Positions 1 to 9,446 of a DNA stretch of 64,000 nucleotides are shown here, one piece after another. Under the pieces are notes generated by a model, which saw only the letters and a list, made by a program, of their open reading frames with translations, made no database searches and had not been told where the DNA came from. The position numbers were made by a program, and so were the translations under genes. How positions within the stretch are numbered: the first letter of the stretch is position 1; each line of letters opens with the position of its first letter. The stretch is taken from positions 11,029 to 75,028 of the forward strand of contig JAZSFX010000038.1 of assembly GCA_045532455.1 (NCBI GenBank). The letters are read 5' to 3'. Origin of the DNA: Ornithomonoglobus_A sp045532455 (GTDB lineage: Bacteria > Bacillota > Clostridia > UBA1381).

Positions 1-1
1 T

Positions 2-1456
2 CAGCCGATTATAGTGGTGAACAAGGTTGACCGTCCCAATGCACGTCCTTATGAGGTAGTAGACGAGGTGTTGGAATTATTTATAGATTTGGGTGCAACA
101 GAAGAACAGCTCGACACTCCTGTTATTTATGCATCAGGTCGTGATGGCTGGGCAACTGCGGAGTACAATCCCGAGCAACCAAATTCCGATTTAACAGAGC
201 TTTTTGAGCTTATAGTAAATTCAATTCCGTGTCCCCAATGTGAGGACGACGCACCGTTCCAGATGCTTGTATCCAATATTGACTATGACGAATACACAGG
301 AAGAATTGCAGTAGGTAAAATTCAAAGAGGAAAAATCACAACAAATATGCCGCTTGCAGTATGCAAAGCAGACGGAAAAATCACAAGAAGCAAGGCAGTT
401 AAGCTATATACTTTTGAGGGACTTAACAAAGCGGTTACTGATGAGGTGGGTGCAGGCGATGTTGTGGCAATCTCGGGAATTGCCGACATAAATATCGGCG
501 AAACCATATGCGACACACAAAACCCCGACGCTTTACCGTTTGTTAAGATAGATGACCCCGTACTTTCTATGACGTTCAGTGTAAACGACTCACCCTTTGC
601 CGGTCAGGACGGAAAGTTTGTTACATCAAGACAGCTTAGAGAAAGACTATTCCGTGAGCTTGACTCAAATGTTGCACTAAGAGTTGAGGAAACTGACACT
701 ACCGAAGCATTTACTGTTTCGGGCAGAGGTGAGCTTCATCTTTCGGTTTTAATAGAAAATATGCGACGTGAGGGATATGAATTTCAGGTTTCTAATCCCG
801 TTGTTATATACAAACACATCGACGGTCAGCTTTGCGAGCCGATTGAAGATTTAACAATAGATGTTCCCGACGAATACACAGGTACTGTTATGGACGGTGT
901 TATTCAACGAAAGGGCGAAATGACAAATATGTCCCCTACCGCGCAAAATTACACAAGGCTTGAATTTAAGATACCATCACGCGGACTTATTGGATTTAGA
1001 AATGAGCTTATGACTGCCACAAAGGGTACTGCAATAATAAATAGTATTTTAAGCGGATATGAAGCATACAAAGGCGACTTTATGGGCAGAACACGAGGCG
1101 CAATCATCGCATGGGAGGACGGCGAGTCTATAACCTACGGACTTTACAATGCACAGGAGCGCGGAAACTTATTTATCGGCCCCGGTGTTAAGGTCTACGA
1201 GGGTATGATTGTCGGCGAAAATGCACGACTTGAGGATATTGTAATAAATGTGTGCAAGAGAAAGCACGCAACAAATACAAGAGCATCAGGCTCGGACGAT
1301 GCGCTAAAGCTTACACCGCCAAAGGATTTGAGCCTGGAGCAATGTCTTGACTTTATCGCCGATGATGAGCTATTGGAGGTTACACCAAATCATTTAAGAA
1401 TGAGAAAAAGAATTTTAAAAACAGATTTAAGAGCAAAAGCAAGAAATGTGAAATGA
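2..1456 (+). CDS. typA: Ribosome-associated GTPase TypA/BipA, 3' part (5' end outside window)
   Basis: The frame is open from base 2 (reading QPIIVVNKVDRP) to a TGA at 1456, so about 484 residues are present and the N-terminus is missing. BipA is a translational GTPase of the EF-G family that binds the 70S ribosome and assists 50S assembly and stress adaptation. The window opens at the NKVD (G4) motif. Next come the domain II beta-barrel (IAVGKIQRGKI), the EF-G-like domain (SGRGELHLSVLIENMRREG) and the BipA-specific C-terminal domain (SRGLIGFRNELMTATKG and the AWEDGES region). The C-terminus ends in a basic tail. The length agrees with a full protein of about 600 residues. The next gene on the same strand has its own promoter. 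Confidence 0.95.
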   Translation, partial: QPIIVVNKVDRPNARPYEVVDEVLELFIDLGATEEQLDTPVIYASGRDGWATAEYNPEQPNSDLTELFELIVNSIPCPQCEDDAPFQMLVSNIDYDEYTGRIAVGKIQRGKITTNMPLAVCKADGKITRSKAVKLYTFEGLNKAVTDEVGAGDVVAISGIADINIGETICDTQNPDALPFVKIDDPVLSMTFSVNDSPFAGQDGKFVTSRQLRERLFRELDSNVALRVEETDTTEAFTVSGRGELHLSVLIENMRREGYEFQVSNPVVIYKHIDGQLCEPIEDLTIDVPDEYTGTVMDGVIQRKGEMTNMSPTAQNYTRLEFKIPSRGLIGFRNELMTATKGTAIINSILSGYEAYKGDFMGRTRGAIIAWEDGESITYGLYNAQERGNLFIGPGVKVYEGMIVGENARLEDIVINVCKRKHATNTRASGSDDALKLTPPKDLSLEQCLDFIADDELLEVTPNHLRMRKRILKTDLRAKARNVK

Positions 1457-1467
1457 CAAAAAAAGTA

Positions 1468-1496
1468 TTGATAAATTTTTCAATATGTGATACAAT
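1468..1496 (+). promoter_or_regulatory. Sigma-A promoter for the LRR protein leader
   Basis: TTGATA at 1468-1473 and TACAAT at 1491-1496 are separated by exactly 17 bases. The predicted start is near 1503, giving a leader of about 220 nt before the coding region at 1726. Confidence 0.7.
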
Positions 1497-1502
1497 AACT
1501 AT

Positions 1503-1725
1503 GCCAAATCAATTAAATATGCTTAATGGGTTATTTTCTATGGAATAATTATACCCTTTTTGAGCATACTCGTATTATTGAATTTGATAAAAACGCAGAT
1601 TCTACTTATGCGAGTATGATTAACTCATTATGCATATAATTATTGGTTTGGCGACTATCGGAATTTGCGTTTTTTATGCGTCTGCTTCGGTAGGCGCATT
1701 TTTTAATTTACGGAGGTAGTACCAA
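1503..1725 (+). promoter_or_regulatory. Structured 5' leader ending in a terminator-like hairpin
   Basis: The leader holds several pairings. 1565-1575 pairs over 11 bp with 1608-1618. 1589-1602, inside that hairpin's loop, can pair over 14 bp with 1661-1674, which would make a pseudoknot or an alternative fold. A 10-bp stem, 1676-1685 with 1690-1699, is closed by a TTCG tetraloop and followed by a T run, so it looks like an intrinsic terminator. It lies just before the ribosome-binding site GGAGGT (about 1712). I do not recognise it as a known riboswitch class. The layout suggests transcription attenuation. Confidence 0.45.
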
Positions 1726-4700
1726 ATGAAAAAAAGAATTTTAAGTGTATTAATTGCACTGTGTATGATAACATCCTTAATTATCATACCAAACACAGCT
1801 TTGGCGAAAACCCTAATAACTCCAACAAACTATACAGGCAACAAAGGTTTTTTGGAAGTCGAATTTGACACAGTATTAGATGAAACAACTAACCTTGCAG
1901 ATGTAAAAATTTTTGACACAAATGATAATGTAGTTGAAAATACTGCATCAATAGTTGACGGAAAACTTCACATAGATATACCATCAATGGTAAGAGACAC
2001 TATTTACGAAATCTATATCCCAGATGGCTTTGGTAACGACATAATAGCAACAGACCATGCAATATCAAAGAAGTTCTCGCTAAAAACTATTGCTTTCGAA
2101 AACTTCGACAATGACGGACAGGCAATGGGTAATATGCAAGTAAACCCCCAAGGTACAGTAGTAGACCCATTAAACCCCTCAAATACGATGGGTATGGACG
2201 GTGTAACAAGTTTTGGTACAACATTTACAAACAACGAGGCAAGACATCTCGAAAACTTTACTCTCGAATTTGACTACCAGATTTTCTATCCAGTAGAACA
2301 GGCAAGAAATTTCAAATATGAGATGGATGCCATATACTTTACATTCGACTCGTTTATGTTTAACTGTACACCAACACCAACCGCAGGTAAATACAACGGT
2401 GTTTCTCTGGCAATAAAAGAACACGCATTGGTGGCGGGTAAAGAATACTATAATGATACTCAGGAGTGGGCCCTCACAGGTATTGCGTCGTTTTTGGCAA
2501 GATACGACTACACAGTCCACGGCGACAGTTATAAGGGTACTACCATATACCAGCCGGGCGATGCGTTCCCTACATCAATAGAGGTTACAAGAAATAACGG
2601 AGAACGTGTATTAACATCAGAAAGAGAATTAAAACCTGCAACACATCTTGAATTTGTTAAAACAGGCTCATCAATTTCCGTAACACGCGGAGGAGAATTC
2701 TTAGCAACATACGAGGCACAACGCCACACAAGCAAAACAGGTGAAGTTAAAATTAATCGTGTAGGCGCTAACCATATGTCATTTGATAATATAAGAATAT
2801 GTGCAATAAAATTTGAGGGGGATGATGAAACTCCGCTAACGTACATATGCTCCGACGGAAAGGCTTCAGTTGCGTATTGTAGTACGGATGCAGGTGGTGA
2901 TATAGAAATTCCTGCGACTTATAGAAGCTATCCTGTAACAACAATTGAGGATGGTGCTTTTAGAAATTGCACTGGTATTACAGGCATAACAATACCTGAT
3001 AGTATAACGAGCATTGGAGATTCTGCATTTCGTGATTGCACTAATCTTACTAACATAACAATACCTGATAGTGTAACAAGCATTGGAGATTATACATTCT
3101 ATGGTTGTAGTGATGTTACTAACATAACAATACCCGATAGTGTAACAAGTATTGGAAGCTATGCATTTTATGATTGCAATAGTCTGTCAAGTATATTTAT
3201 GCCTGATAGCATAACAAGCATCAGAAATTATGCATTTTTCTATTGTAACAACCTAAAAAACGTGTATTATGCAGGTAGCGAAGATAACTGGAACAATATA
3301 TCAATTTCTTCAGGTAATACAACATTAACAAACGCCACCAAACATTATAATGTAATAAGCTATGAGAATTTAATTTATGTAGTAACAAACAATAAGGCCG
3401 CAATTACAGGCTACAATACATCTCAAAACGGAGCATTAGAAATTCCTCAGTCCATTAATGGTTATCCTGTAACAGAAATTGCAAACAAAGCATTTTATAA
3501 TTGTGCCACAATAACAGGCATATCAATTCCAGATAGTGTAACAAGCATTGGAGAACAAGCATTTTATGGTTGTACCAATCTTACGAGTGTGACTATATCT
3601 GATAGTGTAACAAGTATTGAATCTGGTGCATTTTTACGTTGCAACAGTTTGATAAGCTTCAATGTTGATACAAATAATAATTATTTTTCATCCGATAGTT
3701 ACGGAGTGCTTTTTAATAAAGATAAAACAAGATTACTGCAATATCCTGCAGGTAATACAAGAACAACATATGAAATCCCCGACAGTGTAACAAGTATTTT
3801 TGCTAATGCATTTGATTATTGTCGTAGCTTGACAGATTTTGTTGTTGATACAAATAATAATTATTTTTCATCCGATAGTTACGGAGTACTATTTAATAAA
3901 GATAAAACAACATTAGTGCGATATCCTGAGGGTAATACAGAAACAACATATGTAATCCCCGACACAGTAAAAAACCTTGACTTTAATGCATTTTTGGGCT
4001 GCATCAATCTGACAGATGTAACAATTCCTGACAGCGTAACAAGTATAGCTACACAGGCATTTTATAATTGCACAAGCCTTGCAAGTGTAACAATTCCTGA
4101 TAGTGTAACAAGTATTGGAACTGCTGCATTTTATAATTGTAGAGGCCTTGAAAGTGTAACCATTCCCAACAGTGTTACGAGCATTGGACATAATGCATTC
4201 TGTAACTGCACAAGCCTTGCAAGTGTAACAATTCCTGATAGTGTAACAACCCTCGGAAATCAGGCATTTTATAATTGCACAAGCCTTGCAAGTGTAACAA
4301 TTCCTGATAGTGTAACAAGTATTGGAACTGCTGCATTTTATGATTGCACCGGCCTTGCAAGTGTAACAATTCCCAACAGTGTTACGAGCATTGGCGATTA
4401 TGCATTCTATGGTTGTAGCAGTCTTGCAAACATGACAATTCCTGATAGTGTAACAAGCATTGGAACTGCTGCATTTTATAATTGTAGCGACCTTGAAAGT
4501 GTAACCATTCCCAACAGTGTTACGAGCATTGGCGATTATGCATTTCAATACTGTATCAGTCTTACAAACATAACTATCCCCGATAGTGTTACAATCATCG
4601 GAAAACAAGTGTTTTATAGTTGCACCAATCTTGCAAGTGTAACAATTCCTGATAGTGTAACAAGCATTGGAACCGCTGCTTTTTATAATTGCAGCAGCCT

Positions 4701-5097
4701 TACTGATGTATATTATACAGGAGATGAAGATGATTGGAGTAGCATATCAATCAGTTCAGGTAATACACCATTAACAAACGCCACTATACATTATAACTAC
4801 GAGCCTTACAAACACGAAATTATAACATATAGTATCAGCAATAATTCACTTGTTGTAAACACCAATATCGAAAATAACACAGATTTACCATCTGTATCGA
4901 TACTTGCAGTGTATGATGAAACAGGAGCATTGAAAGGATTGGATACAACCACAGATTACAGCAGGGCATCAATTGATTTTACAATAAGTAATTACACCTA
5001 CAAAAATGGTGATTATGCAAAATTATTTATGTGGAATTCGTTAGCTGATATGGAATCTTTACTTGATGCCGAACAGGTTGATATTTTAATTGAATAA
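1726..5097 (+). CDS. Secreted BspA-type leucine-rich-repeat surface protein
   Basis: This 1123-residue exported protein has a signal peptide (residues 1-28, KKR followed by a hydrophobic core and ALAK). Residues 30-370 are a beta-rich region resembling a sugar-binding or concanavalin-type fold. From about 385 to 1015 there are many 23-residue repeats of the pattern IPDSVTSIGxxAFYxCxxL, typical of BspA-like LRR_5 proteins that mediate adhesion or protein binding. Two near-identical inserts (VDTNNNYFSSDSYGVLFNKD) interrupt the repeats, and each block closes with a YYxGxEDxWxxISISSGN motif. The last 85 residues (ILAVYDETGALK, then FMWNSLADMESL) resemble a C-terminal module common in clostridial surface proteins. 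No LPXTG or SLH anchor is visible. The start follows GGAGG. The repeats are nearly identical at the DNA level, so copy number may vary. Confidence 0.85.
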   Translation: MKKRILSVLIALCMITSLIIIPNTALAKTLITPTNYTGNKGFLEVEFDTVLDETTNLADVKIFDTNDNVVENTASIVDGKLHIDIPSMVRDTIYEIYIPDGFGNDIIATDHAISKKFSLKTIAFENFDNDGQAMGNMQVNPQGTVVDPLNPSNTMGMDGVTSFGTTFTNNEARHLENFTLEFDYQIFYPVEQARNFKYEMDAIYFTFDSFMFNCTPTPTAGKYNGVSLAIKEHALVAGKEYYNDTQEWALTGIASFLARYDYTVHGDSYKGTTIYQPGDAFPTSIEVTRNNGERVLTSERELKPATHLEFVKTGSSISVTRGGEFLATYEAQRHTSKTGEVKINRVGANHMSFDNIRICAIKFEGDDETPLTYICSDGKASVAYCSTDAGGDIEIPATYRSYPVTTIEDGAFRNCTGITGITIPDSITSIGDSAFRDCTNLTNITIPDSVTSIGDYTFYGCSDVTNITIPDSVTSIGSYAFYDCNSLSSIFMPDSITSIRNYAFFYCNNLKNVYYAGSEDNWNNISISSGNTTLTNATKHYNVISYENLIYVVTNNKAAITGYNTSQNGALEIPQSINGYPVTEIANKAFYNCATITGISIPDSVTSIGEQAFYGCTNLTSVTISDSVTSIESGAFLRCNSLISFNVDTNNNYFSSDSYGVLFNKDKTRLLQYPAGNTRTTYEIPDSVTSIFANAFDYCRSLTDFVVDTNNNYFSSDSYGVLFNKDKTTLVRYPEGNTETTYVIPDTVKNLDFNAFLGCINLTDVTIPDSVTSIATQAFYNCTSLASVTIPDSVTSIGTAAFYNCRGLESVTIPNSVTSIGHNAFCNCTSLASVTIPDSVTTLGNQAFYNCTSLASVTIPDSVTSIGTAAFYDCTGLASVTIPNSVTSIGDYAFYGCSSLANMTIPDSVTSIGTAAFYNCSDLESVTIPNSVTSIGDYAFQYCISLTNITIPDSVTIIGKQVFYSCTNLASVTIPDSVTSIGTAAFYNCSSLTDVYYTGDEDDWSSISISSGNTPLTNATIHYNYEPYKHEIITYSISNNSLVVNTNIENNTDLPSVSILAVYDETGALKGLDTTTDYSRASIDFTISNYTYKNGDYAKLFMWNSLADMESLLDAEQVDILIE

Positions 5098-5098
5098 C

Positions 5099-5137
5099 AA
5101 AAAAATCTCTGAACATTACTGTTCAGAGATTTTTTTA
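5099..5137. terminator. Bidirectional intrinsic terminator between the LRR gene and ruvC
   Basis: An 11-bp stem (about 5104-5114 with 5121-5131) is flanked by an A run on the left and a T run on the right, so it can serve both convergent genes. Confidence 0.85.
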
Positions 5138-5638
5138 TTTCACTCCGTTTGTTCCCAATATATTATTCATCTTATTTGAATGTGCATGGCATATGGCTAT
5201 TGCAAGCGCGTCTGCCGCGTCGTCGGGCTTTGGTATGGCATTTAGTCCGAGCATCATTTTAACCATTTGTTGTATTTGTCCCTTTTGCGCGCGGCCATAC
5301 CCCGTAACCGCCTGCTTTACCTGCAGTGGTGTATATTCATATATTGGTACATTTGCATTTGCACCGCACGCCAAAAGCACTCCCCTCGCCTGCGCAACAT
5401 TTATGGCAGTTTTTTGGTTTGAATTAAAAAACAGTTCCTCTATTGCTATTGCGTCGGGGTTATACTTTTTTATGTACTGTGTCATATCGGTATATATCTT
5501 TTTTAGTCTTTCTACCGTTGGCATTGTTGATGGTGTTGTGATTGCATTATATTCAAGTGTTCTGAGTTTATTTTGGGCATATTCAACAACACCTATTCCT
5601 ACTATTGCATACCCCGGGTCTATTCCAATTATAATCAT
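5135..5638 (-). CDS. ruvC: Holliday junction resolvase RuvC
   Basis: RuvC is the dimeric endonuclease that cuts Holliday junctions during recombination repair, working with the RuvAB branch-migration motor. The 167-residue length is normal. It opens with the IGIDPG motif carrying the first catalytic Asp. IAIEELFF carries a catalytic Glu, and the C-terminal PKPDDAADALAIA motif supplies the remaining acidic residues. ruvA and ruvB are not next to it, and it stands alone between convergent and divergent neighbours. Upstream lies the argG promoter region. The ribosome-binding site (AGGATTT) is weak and distant. Confidence 0.95.
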   Translation of the reverse strand: MIIIGIDPGYAIVGIGVVEYAQNKLRTLEYNAITTPSTMPTVERLKKIYTDMTQYIKKYNPDAIAIEELFFNSNQKTAINVAQARGVLLACGANANVPIYEYTPLQVKQAVTGYGRAQKGQIQQMVKMMLGLNAIPKPDDAADALAIAICHAHSNKMNNILGTNGVK

Positions 5639-5688
5639 TCTCTATAAAATCCTTTCGTATATATTTTTATTTTTATTATTAATAACTA

Positions 5689-5717
5689 TTGCATAATTAA
5701 AAAAAGTGTTGTATAAT
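5689..5717 (+). promoter_or_regulatory. argG promoter
   Basis: TTGCAT at 5689-5694 and TATAAT at 5712-5717 are separated by 17 bases, about 75 bases before argG. Confidence 0.7.
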
Positions 5718-5790
5718 ATTAAAAGATATAACTGTATATGTTTTACAGCTATTACATATATTTTACTATAAATCAGGAGGAATTTCAAGT

Positions 5791-7008
5791 ATGGCAAAGG
5801 AAAAAGTTGTTTTAGCTTACAGTGGCGGACTTGATACATCAATCATCATTCCGTGGCTTAAAGAAAATTATGACTACGAGGTAATCGCAGTTTGCGGAGA
5901 CGTTGGTCAGGGAAAAGAAACAGACGGTCTTGATGAAAGAGCTAAAAAAGCAGGCGCTTCTAAGCTTTATATAGAAGATTTAAAGGACGAATACGTAGAA
6001 GATTACATATTCCCTACACTAAAAGCAGGCGCAGTATATGAGGGCAAGTATCTTTTGGGCACATCTCACGCAAGACCTATAATTGCAAAAAGATTAGTTG
6101 AAATCGCACACAAAGAGGGCGCAACTGCAATATGCCACGGTGCAACAGGCAAGGGCAACGACCAGGTTAGATTTGAGCTTACAATAAAAGCGCTTGACCC
6201 GTCTCTAAAGATAATAGCTCCATGGAGAATTTGGGATATTAAATCAAGAGAGGACGCAGTTGACTATGCAGAGGCTCACAACATAGAAATACCTGTAACC
6301 AAAAAGGATTTATATTCACGCGACAGAAACATATGGCACATCAGCCACGAGGGCATGGACTTAGAGGACCCTGCAAACGAGCCTCAGCTTGACAGCTTAC
6401 TTAAGCTTGGTGTTTCACCCGAGAAAGCTCCTGACGAGGCTGAATATGTTACAATAAGCTTTAAAAAGGGTGTTCCTGTTGCTCTTGACGGCAAGAAAAT
6501 GAAAGCAGTTGAGCTTGTAGAAAAGCTAAACGAGCTTGGCGGCAAGCACGGTATAGGTATTGCAGATATCTGCGAGGACAGACTTGTTGGTATGAAATCG
6601 AGAGGTGTTTACGAGACTCCTGGCGGTACAATTCTTTATACTGCACTTCAGGAGCTTGAGTATCTTTGTCTTGACAGGGACACACAATCATTTAAGCGTC
6701 AGGCTGCTATAAAGTTCTCTGAACTTGTATATGACGGAAAATGGTTTACACCGCTTAGAGAGGCGCTTAGCGCAATGGTTGACTCTATGGAGGAAACTGT
6801 CAGCGGGGACGTTAAAATTAAGCTATACAAGGGTAATGCAACACCTGCAGGTGCAACATCACCATACTCACTTTATAACGAAAATATCGCTTCTTTCGGG
6901 GACAGTAAAGAGCTTTACAGCCACAAGGACAGCGAAGGCTTTATAAACCTGTTTGGTCTTCCGCTTGTTGTAAGAGCTATGATGAAGAAGGAAAACGGAT
7001 TAGACTAA
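5791..7008 (+). CDS. argG: Argininosuccinate synthase
   Basis: This cytoplasmic enzyme joins citrulline and aspartate with ATP to give argininosuccinate, the penultimate step of arginine synthesis. The 405-residue length is typical. The N-terminal ATP-pyrophosphatase P-loop AYSGGLDTSI, the conserved HGATGKGNDQVRFE and the YSRDRNIWHISHEG motif are present. The start follows AGGAGGAATTTCAAGT. argH follows on the same strand after an intrinsic terminator, so partial read-through or separate expression of the two steps is likely. Confidence 0.97.
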   Translation: MAKEKVVLAYSGGLDTSIIIPWLKENYDYEVIAVCGDVGQGKETDGLDERAKKAGASKLYIEDLKDEYVEDYIFPTLKAGAVYEGKYLLGTSHARPIIAKRLVEIAHKEGATAICHGATGKGNDQVRFELTIKALDPSLKIIAPWRIWDIKSREDAVDYAEAHNIEIPVTKKDLYSRDRNIWHISHEGMDLEDPANEPQLDSLLKLGVSPEKAPDEAEYVTISFKKGVPVALDGKKMKAVELVEKLNELGGKHGIGIADICEDRLVGMKSRGVYETPGGTILYTALQELEYLCLDRDTQSFKRQAAIKFSELVYDGKWFTPLREALSAMVDSMEETVSGDVKIKLYKGNATPAGATSPYSLYNENIASFGDSKELYSHKDSEGFINLFGLPLVVRAMMKKENGLD

Positions 7009-7017
7009 CATTAATTT

Positions 7018-7056
7018 TAAGCGAAGCGATTAATAAAAATCGCTTCGCTATTTTTC
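7018..7056 (+). terminator. Intrinsic terminator between argG and argH
   Basis: A perfect 11-bp stem (7020-7030 with 7039-7049) has an 8-base loop and is followed by ATTTTTCTTT. It sits between two genes of one pathway, just upstream of the argH ribosome-binding site. Confidence 0.8.
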
Positions 7057-7073
7057 TTTAAGGAGAGATACAA

Positions 7074-8459
7074 ATGGCGGAAAAACTATGGGGCGGACGC
7101 TTTCAGAAAAGTACAGACAAAAAGGTTGATGATTTTAACTCATCAATACGTTTTGACAAAAGAATGTACAAGCAAGACATTCGAGGCTCTATTGCGCACG
7201 CTAAAATGCTTGGCAAACAAGGTATTATTTCAAAAGAGGACAGCAAAGAAATAGTTGATGAGCTAAAAAATATATTAGAGGATATAAACGAGGGCAAGGT
7301 CGAGTTTTTAATTGATGCTGAAGATATTCATATGAATATCGAAAAAATTCTTACTGACCGCATTGGTGAGGCGGGAAAGCGTTTGCATACAGGCAGAAGC
7401 CGAAACGACCAGGTCGCATTGGATTTAAGAATGTATCTTATTGACGAAACTGAGGAGCTTTTAGAAATGCTTCTTCATGCAATGGAAGTGCTTGTGTCTA
7501 TAGCAAAAGAACATACCGAAACAATAATGCCAGGTTATACACACTTGCAAAAGGCTCAGCCTATAACATTTGCGCATCATACAATGGCTTATTTTGAAAT
7601 GTTCAAGCGCGACTACTCACGTCTTTGTGATTGTAGAACACGTACAAGTGTTATGCCATTGGGATCGGGTGCACTTGCTGCAACAACATATAATCTCGAC
7701 CGTGAATTTGTTATGCACGAGCTTGGCTTTGACGAAGTTACAATGAACAGTCTTGACGGTGTATCGGACAGAGATTTTGTTATTGAGCTTGCAAGCTGTC
7801 TTTCGATGATTATGATGCACCTTTCACGTTTTTGTGAGGAGCTTATTCTGTGGTCGAGTAACGAATTCTCGTTTGTGGAAATGGATGATGCATTCTCAAC
7901 AGGCTCATCTATAATGCCGCAAAAGAAAAATCCTGATGTAGCGGAGCTGATACGTGGCAAAACAGGCAGAGTATACGGTCATCTTATGGGACTTCTTACT
8001 ACTATGAAAGGTATTCCTCTTGCATATAACAAGGATATGCAAGAAGACAAAGAGCCTATATTTGATGCTTTGGATACTGTTAAGCTTTGCCTACCTGTTT
8101 TTTGCGATATGATTGCCACAATGAAGATAAACAAAGAAAATATGCTAAAAGGCTCAAAGGGCGGATTTACAAATGCAACAGACGTTGCAGACTACCTTGT
8201 TAAAAAAGGTCTGCCTTTCAGAGAAGCACACGCAGTTGTTGGTAAAATGGTGTTCTATGCCCTGGAAAACAATCTCGCACTTGACGATTTATCTATGAAC
8301 GAGTTCAAAGATTTTTCGGATATTATTGAACCCGACATATACGACGCAATAAGTATGGAAACCTGCGTAAATGACCGTAAAATTATAGGCGGTCCTGCAA
8401 GGAAAACCGTAGAAAAAGCCATTAAAATTGCTCAAAAATATATTGACTCTATAAAATAA
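7074..8459 (+). CDS. argH: Argininosuccinate lyase
   Basis: ArgH splits argininosuccinate into arginine and fumarate, finishing arginine synthesis. It belongs to the fumarase/aspartase superfamily and acts as a tetramer. The 461-residue length is usual. Visible motifs are the N-terminal LWGGRF, TGRSRNDQVALD, the TH of MPGYTHLQKAQP with its catalytic histidine, and the superfamily signature GSSIMPQKKNPD. The ribosome-binding site is AAGGAGAG. No separate promoter was found in the 65-base gap, so expression probably depends on read-through of the argG terminator. Confidence 0.97.
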   Translation: MAEKLWGGRFQKSTDKKVDDFNSSIRFDKRMYKQDIRGSIAHAKMLGKQGIISKEDSKEIVDELKNILEDINEGKVEFLIDAEDIHMNIEKILTDRIGEAGKRLHTGRSRNDQVALDLRMYLIDETEELLEMLLHAMEVLVSIAKEHTETIMPGYTHLQKAQPITFAHHTMAYFEMFKRDYSRLCDCRTRTSVMPLGSGALAATTYNLDREFVMHELGFDEVTMNSLDGVSDRDFVIELASCLSMIMMHLSRFCEELILWSSNEFSFVEMDDAFSTGSSIMPQKKNPDVAELIRGKTGRVYGHLMGLLTTMKGIPLAYNKDMQEDKEPIFDALDTVKLCLPVFCDMIATMKINKENMLKGSKGGFTNATDVADYLVKKGLPFREAHAVVGKMVFYALENNLALDDLSMNEFKDFSDIIEPDIYDAISMETCVNDRKIIGGPARKTVEKAIKIAQKYIDSIK

Positions 8460-8464
8460 ACAAA

Positions 8465-8499
8465 AAAATGTCTGTTACACACGTAACAGACATTTTTTA
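8465..8499. terminator. Bidirectional intrinsic terminator after argH
   Basis: A 12-bp stem (8467-8478 with 8483-8494) has an ACAC loop and A/T runs on both sides. It serves argH and the convergent gene. Confidence 0.85.
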
Positions 8500-9321
8500 T
8501 TTAGCTAATATTTCTTTTAATATATTTTCCATTTGCGGAAATTCTTTTATAATTCTGTTTACACACTTTTTGCAAAAGGCTTCTCTTAAATTTTTATCCT
8601 CTCGCATTTGTTGTTTCATACCCCATATGTGTGTAAATGTTTTATTATCATCCGAAAAAAGTTTATTTTGTTCAGATATTGACGTAACTTTAAAATTACC
8701 GTCTTTTGCACACATTGGAAGCAGACGTTGCTCACAAAATACCATATACCTTAAATAATCATCGCAGTGCTTTGCATTTTTCATAAACTCTATTGCAGCA
8801 TTGGTATATTTTTTTACAAGCTCCTGATTAGTGAAAATGCAAAATGCAGTATTTGCCGCTTTAAGTCGCCAATCGTAGTCTTTCCATATATATCCGTCAT
8901 TCATTTTAAAATAGTCTTTTTGGGGGTAAACATCCTCATATAAATCTTCAAAATGGATTACGGCACAATCGCCAAATTTATCAAAATCAATACTCTTCCA
9001 CATAATAAAATCAGTATCCAATAGAACTACGGGTGTTTTTTGTTTTTTAAGAGCATACAGTTTAGATGCCGCCCAGAACATTTTAGGGTTTATATTATCA
9101 TCGATTTTCAGTTCCTCAACCTCATTCCAGATGTTGATAAGTCCCTTATCTTTATAAAATTCAATAACACGCTCATCTGCAACAAGCTTTATTTTACCGT
9201 TATTTTTTTGCCATTGCATTGCGGAAAGAATAGTTGTGAGAATTTCAAAATCCTCTATAAAATATTCACCGCTGTTTCTTTCAAAAAACGGTGCAGACCA
9301 GATTGTGTGTATCGCATTCAT
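8497..9321 (-). CDS. Glycosyltransferase-like protein of unknown specificity
   Basis: This 274-residue cytosolic protein has no signal peptide or membrane segment. The opening (IHTIWSAPFFERNSGEY) and the central VVLLDTDFIMW, a DxD-like acidic motif followed by hydrophobics, fit a GT-A-type nucleotide-sugar transferase fold such as the DUF6734-like proteins. That assignment comes from motif resemblance only. A second run of aromatic and acidic residues (HFEDLYEDVYPQ) follows. It stands alone with no surface-polysaccharide genes nearby. No function is claimed beyond the family guess. Confidence 0.5.
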   Translation of the reverse strand: MNAIHTIWSAPFFERNSGEYFIEDFEILTTILSAMQWQKNNGKIKLVADERVIEFYKDKGLINIWNEVEELKIDDNINPKMFWAASKLYALKKQKTPVVLLDTDFIMWKSIDFDKFGDCAVIHFEDLYEDVYPQKDYFKMNDGYIWKDYDWRLKAANTAFCIFTNQELVKKYTNAAIEFMKNAKHCDDYLRYMVFCEQRLLPMCAKDGNFKVTSISEQNKLFSDDNKTFTHIWGMKQQMREDKNLREAFCKKCVNRIIKEFPQMENILKEILAK

Positions 9322-9446
9322 TATATCAAATTCACTCCATATCCGTTTACGTGTACATCTTTATCCTTTACCTTGTACTTACAAAAGGAGGATAGCATAA
9401 ACGACGACGAAAAAACAAAAGATATATAGCTCGAAAATGATGTCAT

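Noticed and set aside
3913..4608. 231-residue Cys-rich open frame on the minus strand inside the LRR gene
   Set aside because: It is a mirror of the tandem LRR repeats. The repeated CYTIRNCYTCK-like translation is the complement of the repeat unit and there is no ribosome-binding site.
3000..4700. Regularly spaced repeats that might suggest a CRISPR array
   Set aside because: The repeats are in frame, 69 bases long and translate as LRR units. There are no unique spacers and no cas genes.
5193..5696. 167-residue plus-strand frame opposite ruvC
   Set aside because: It is the complement of the clear RuvC coding sequence and has no ribosome-binding site.
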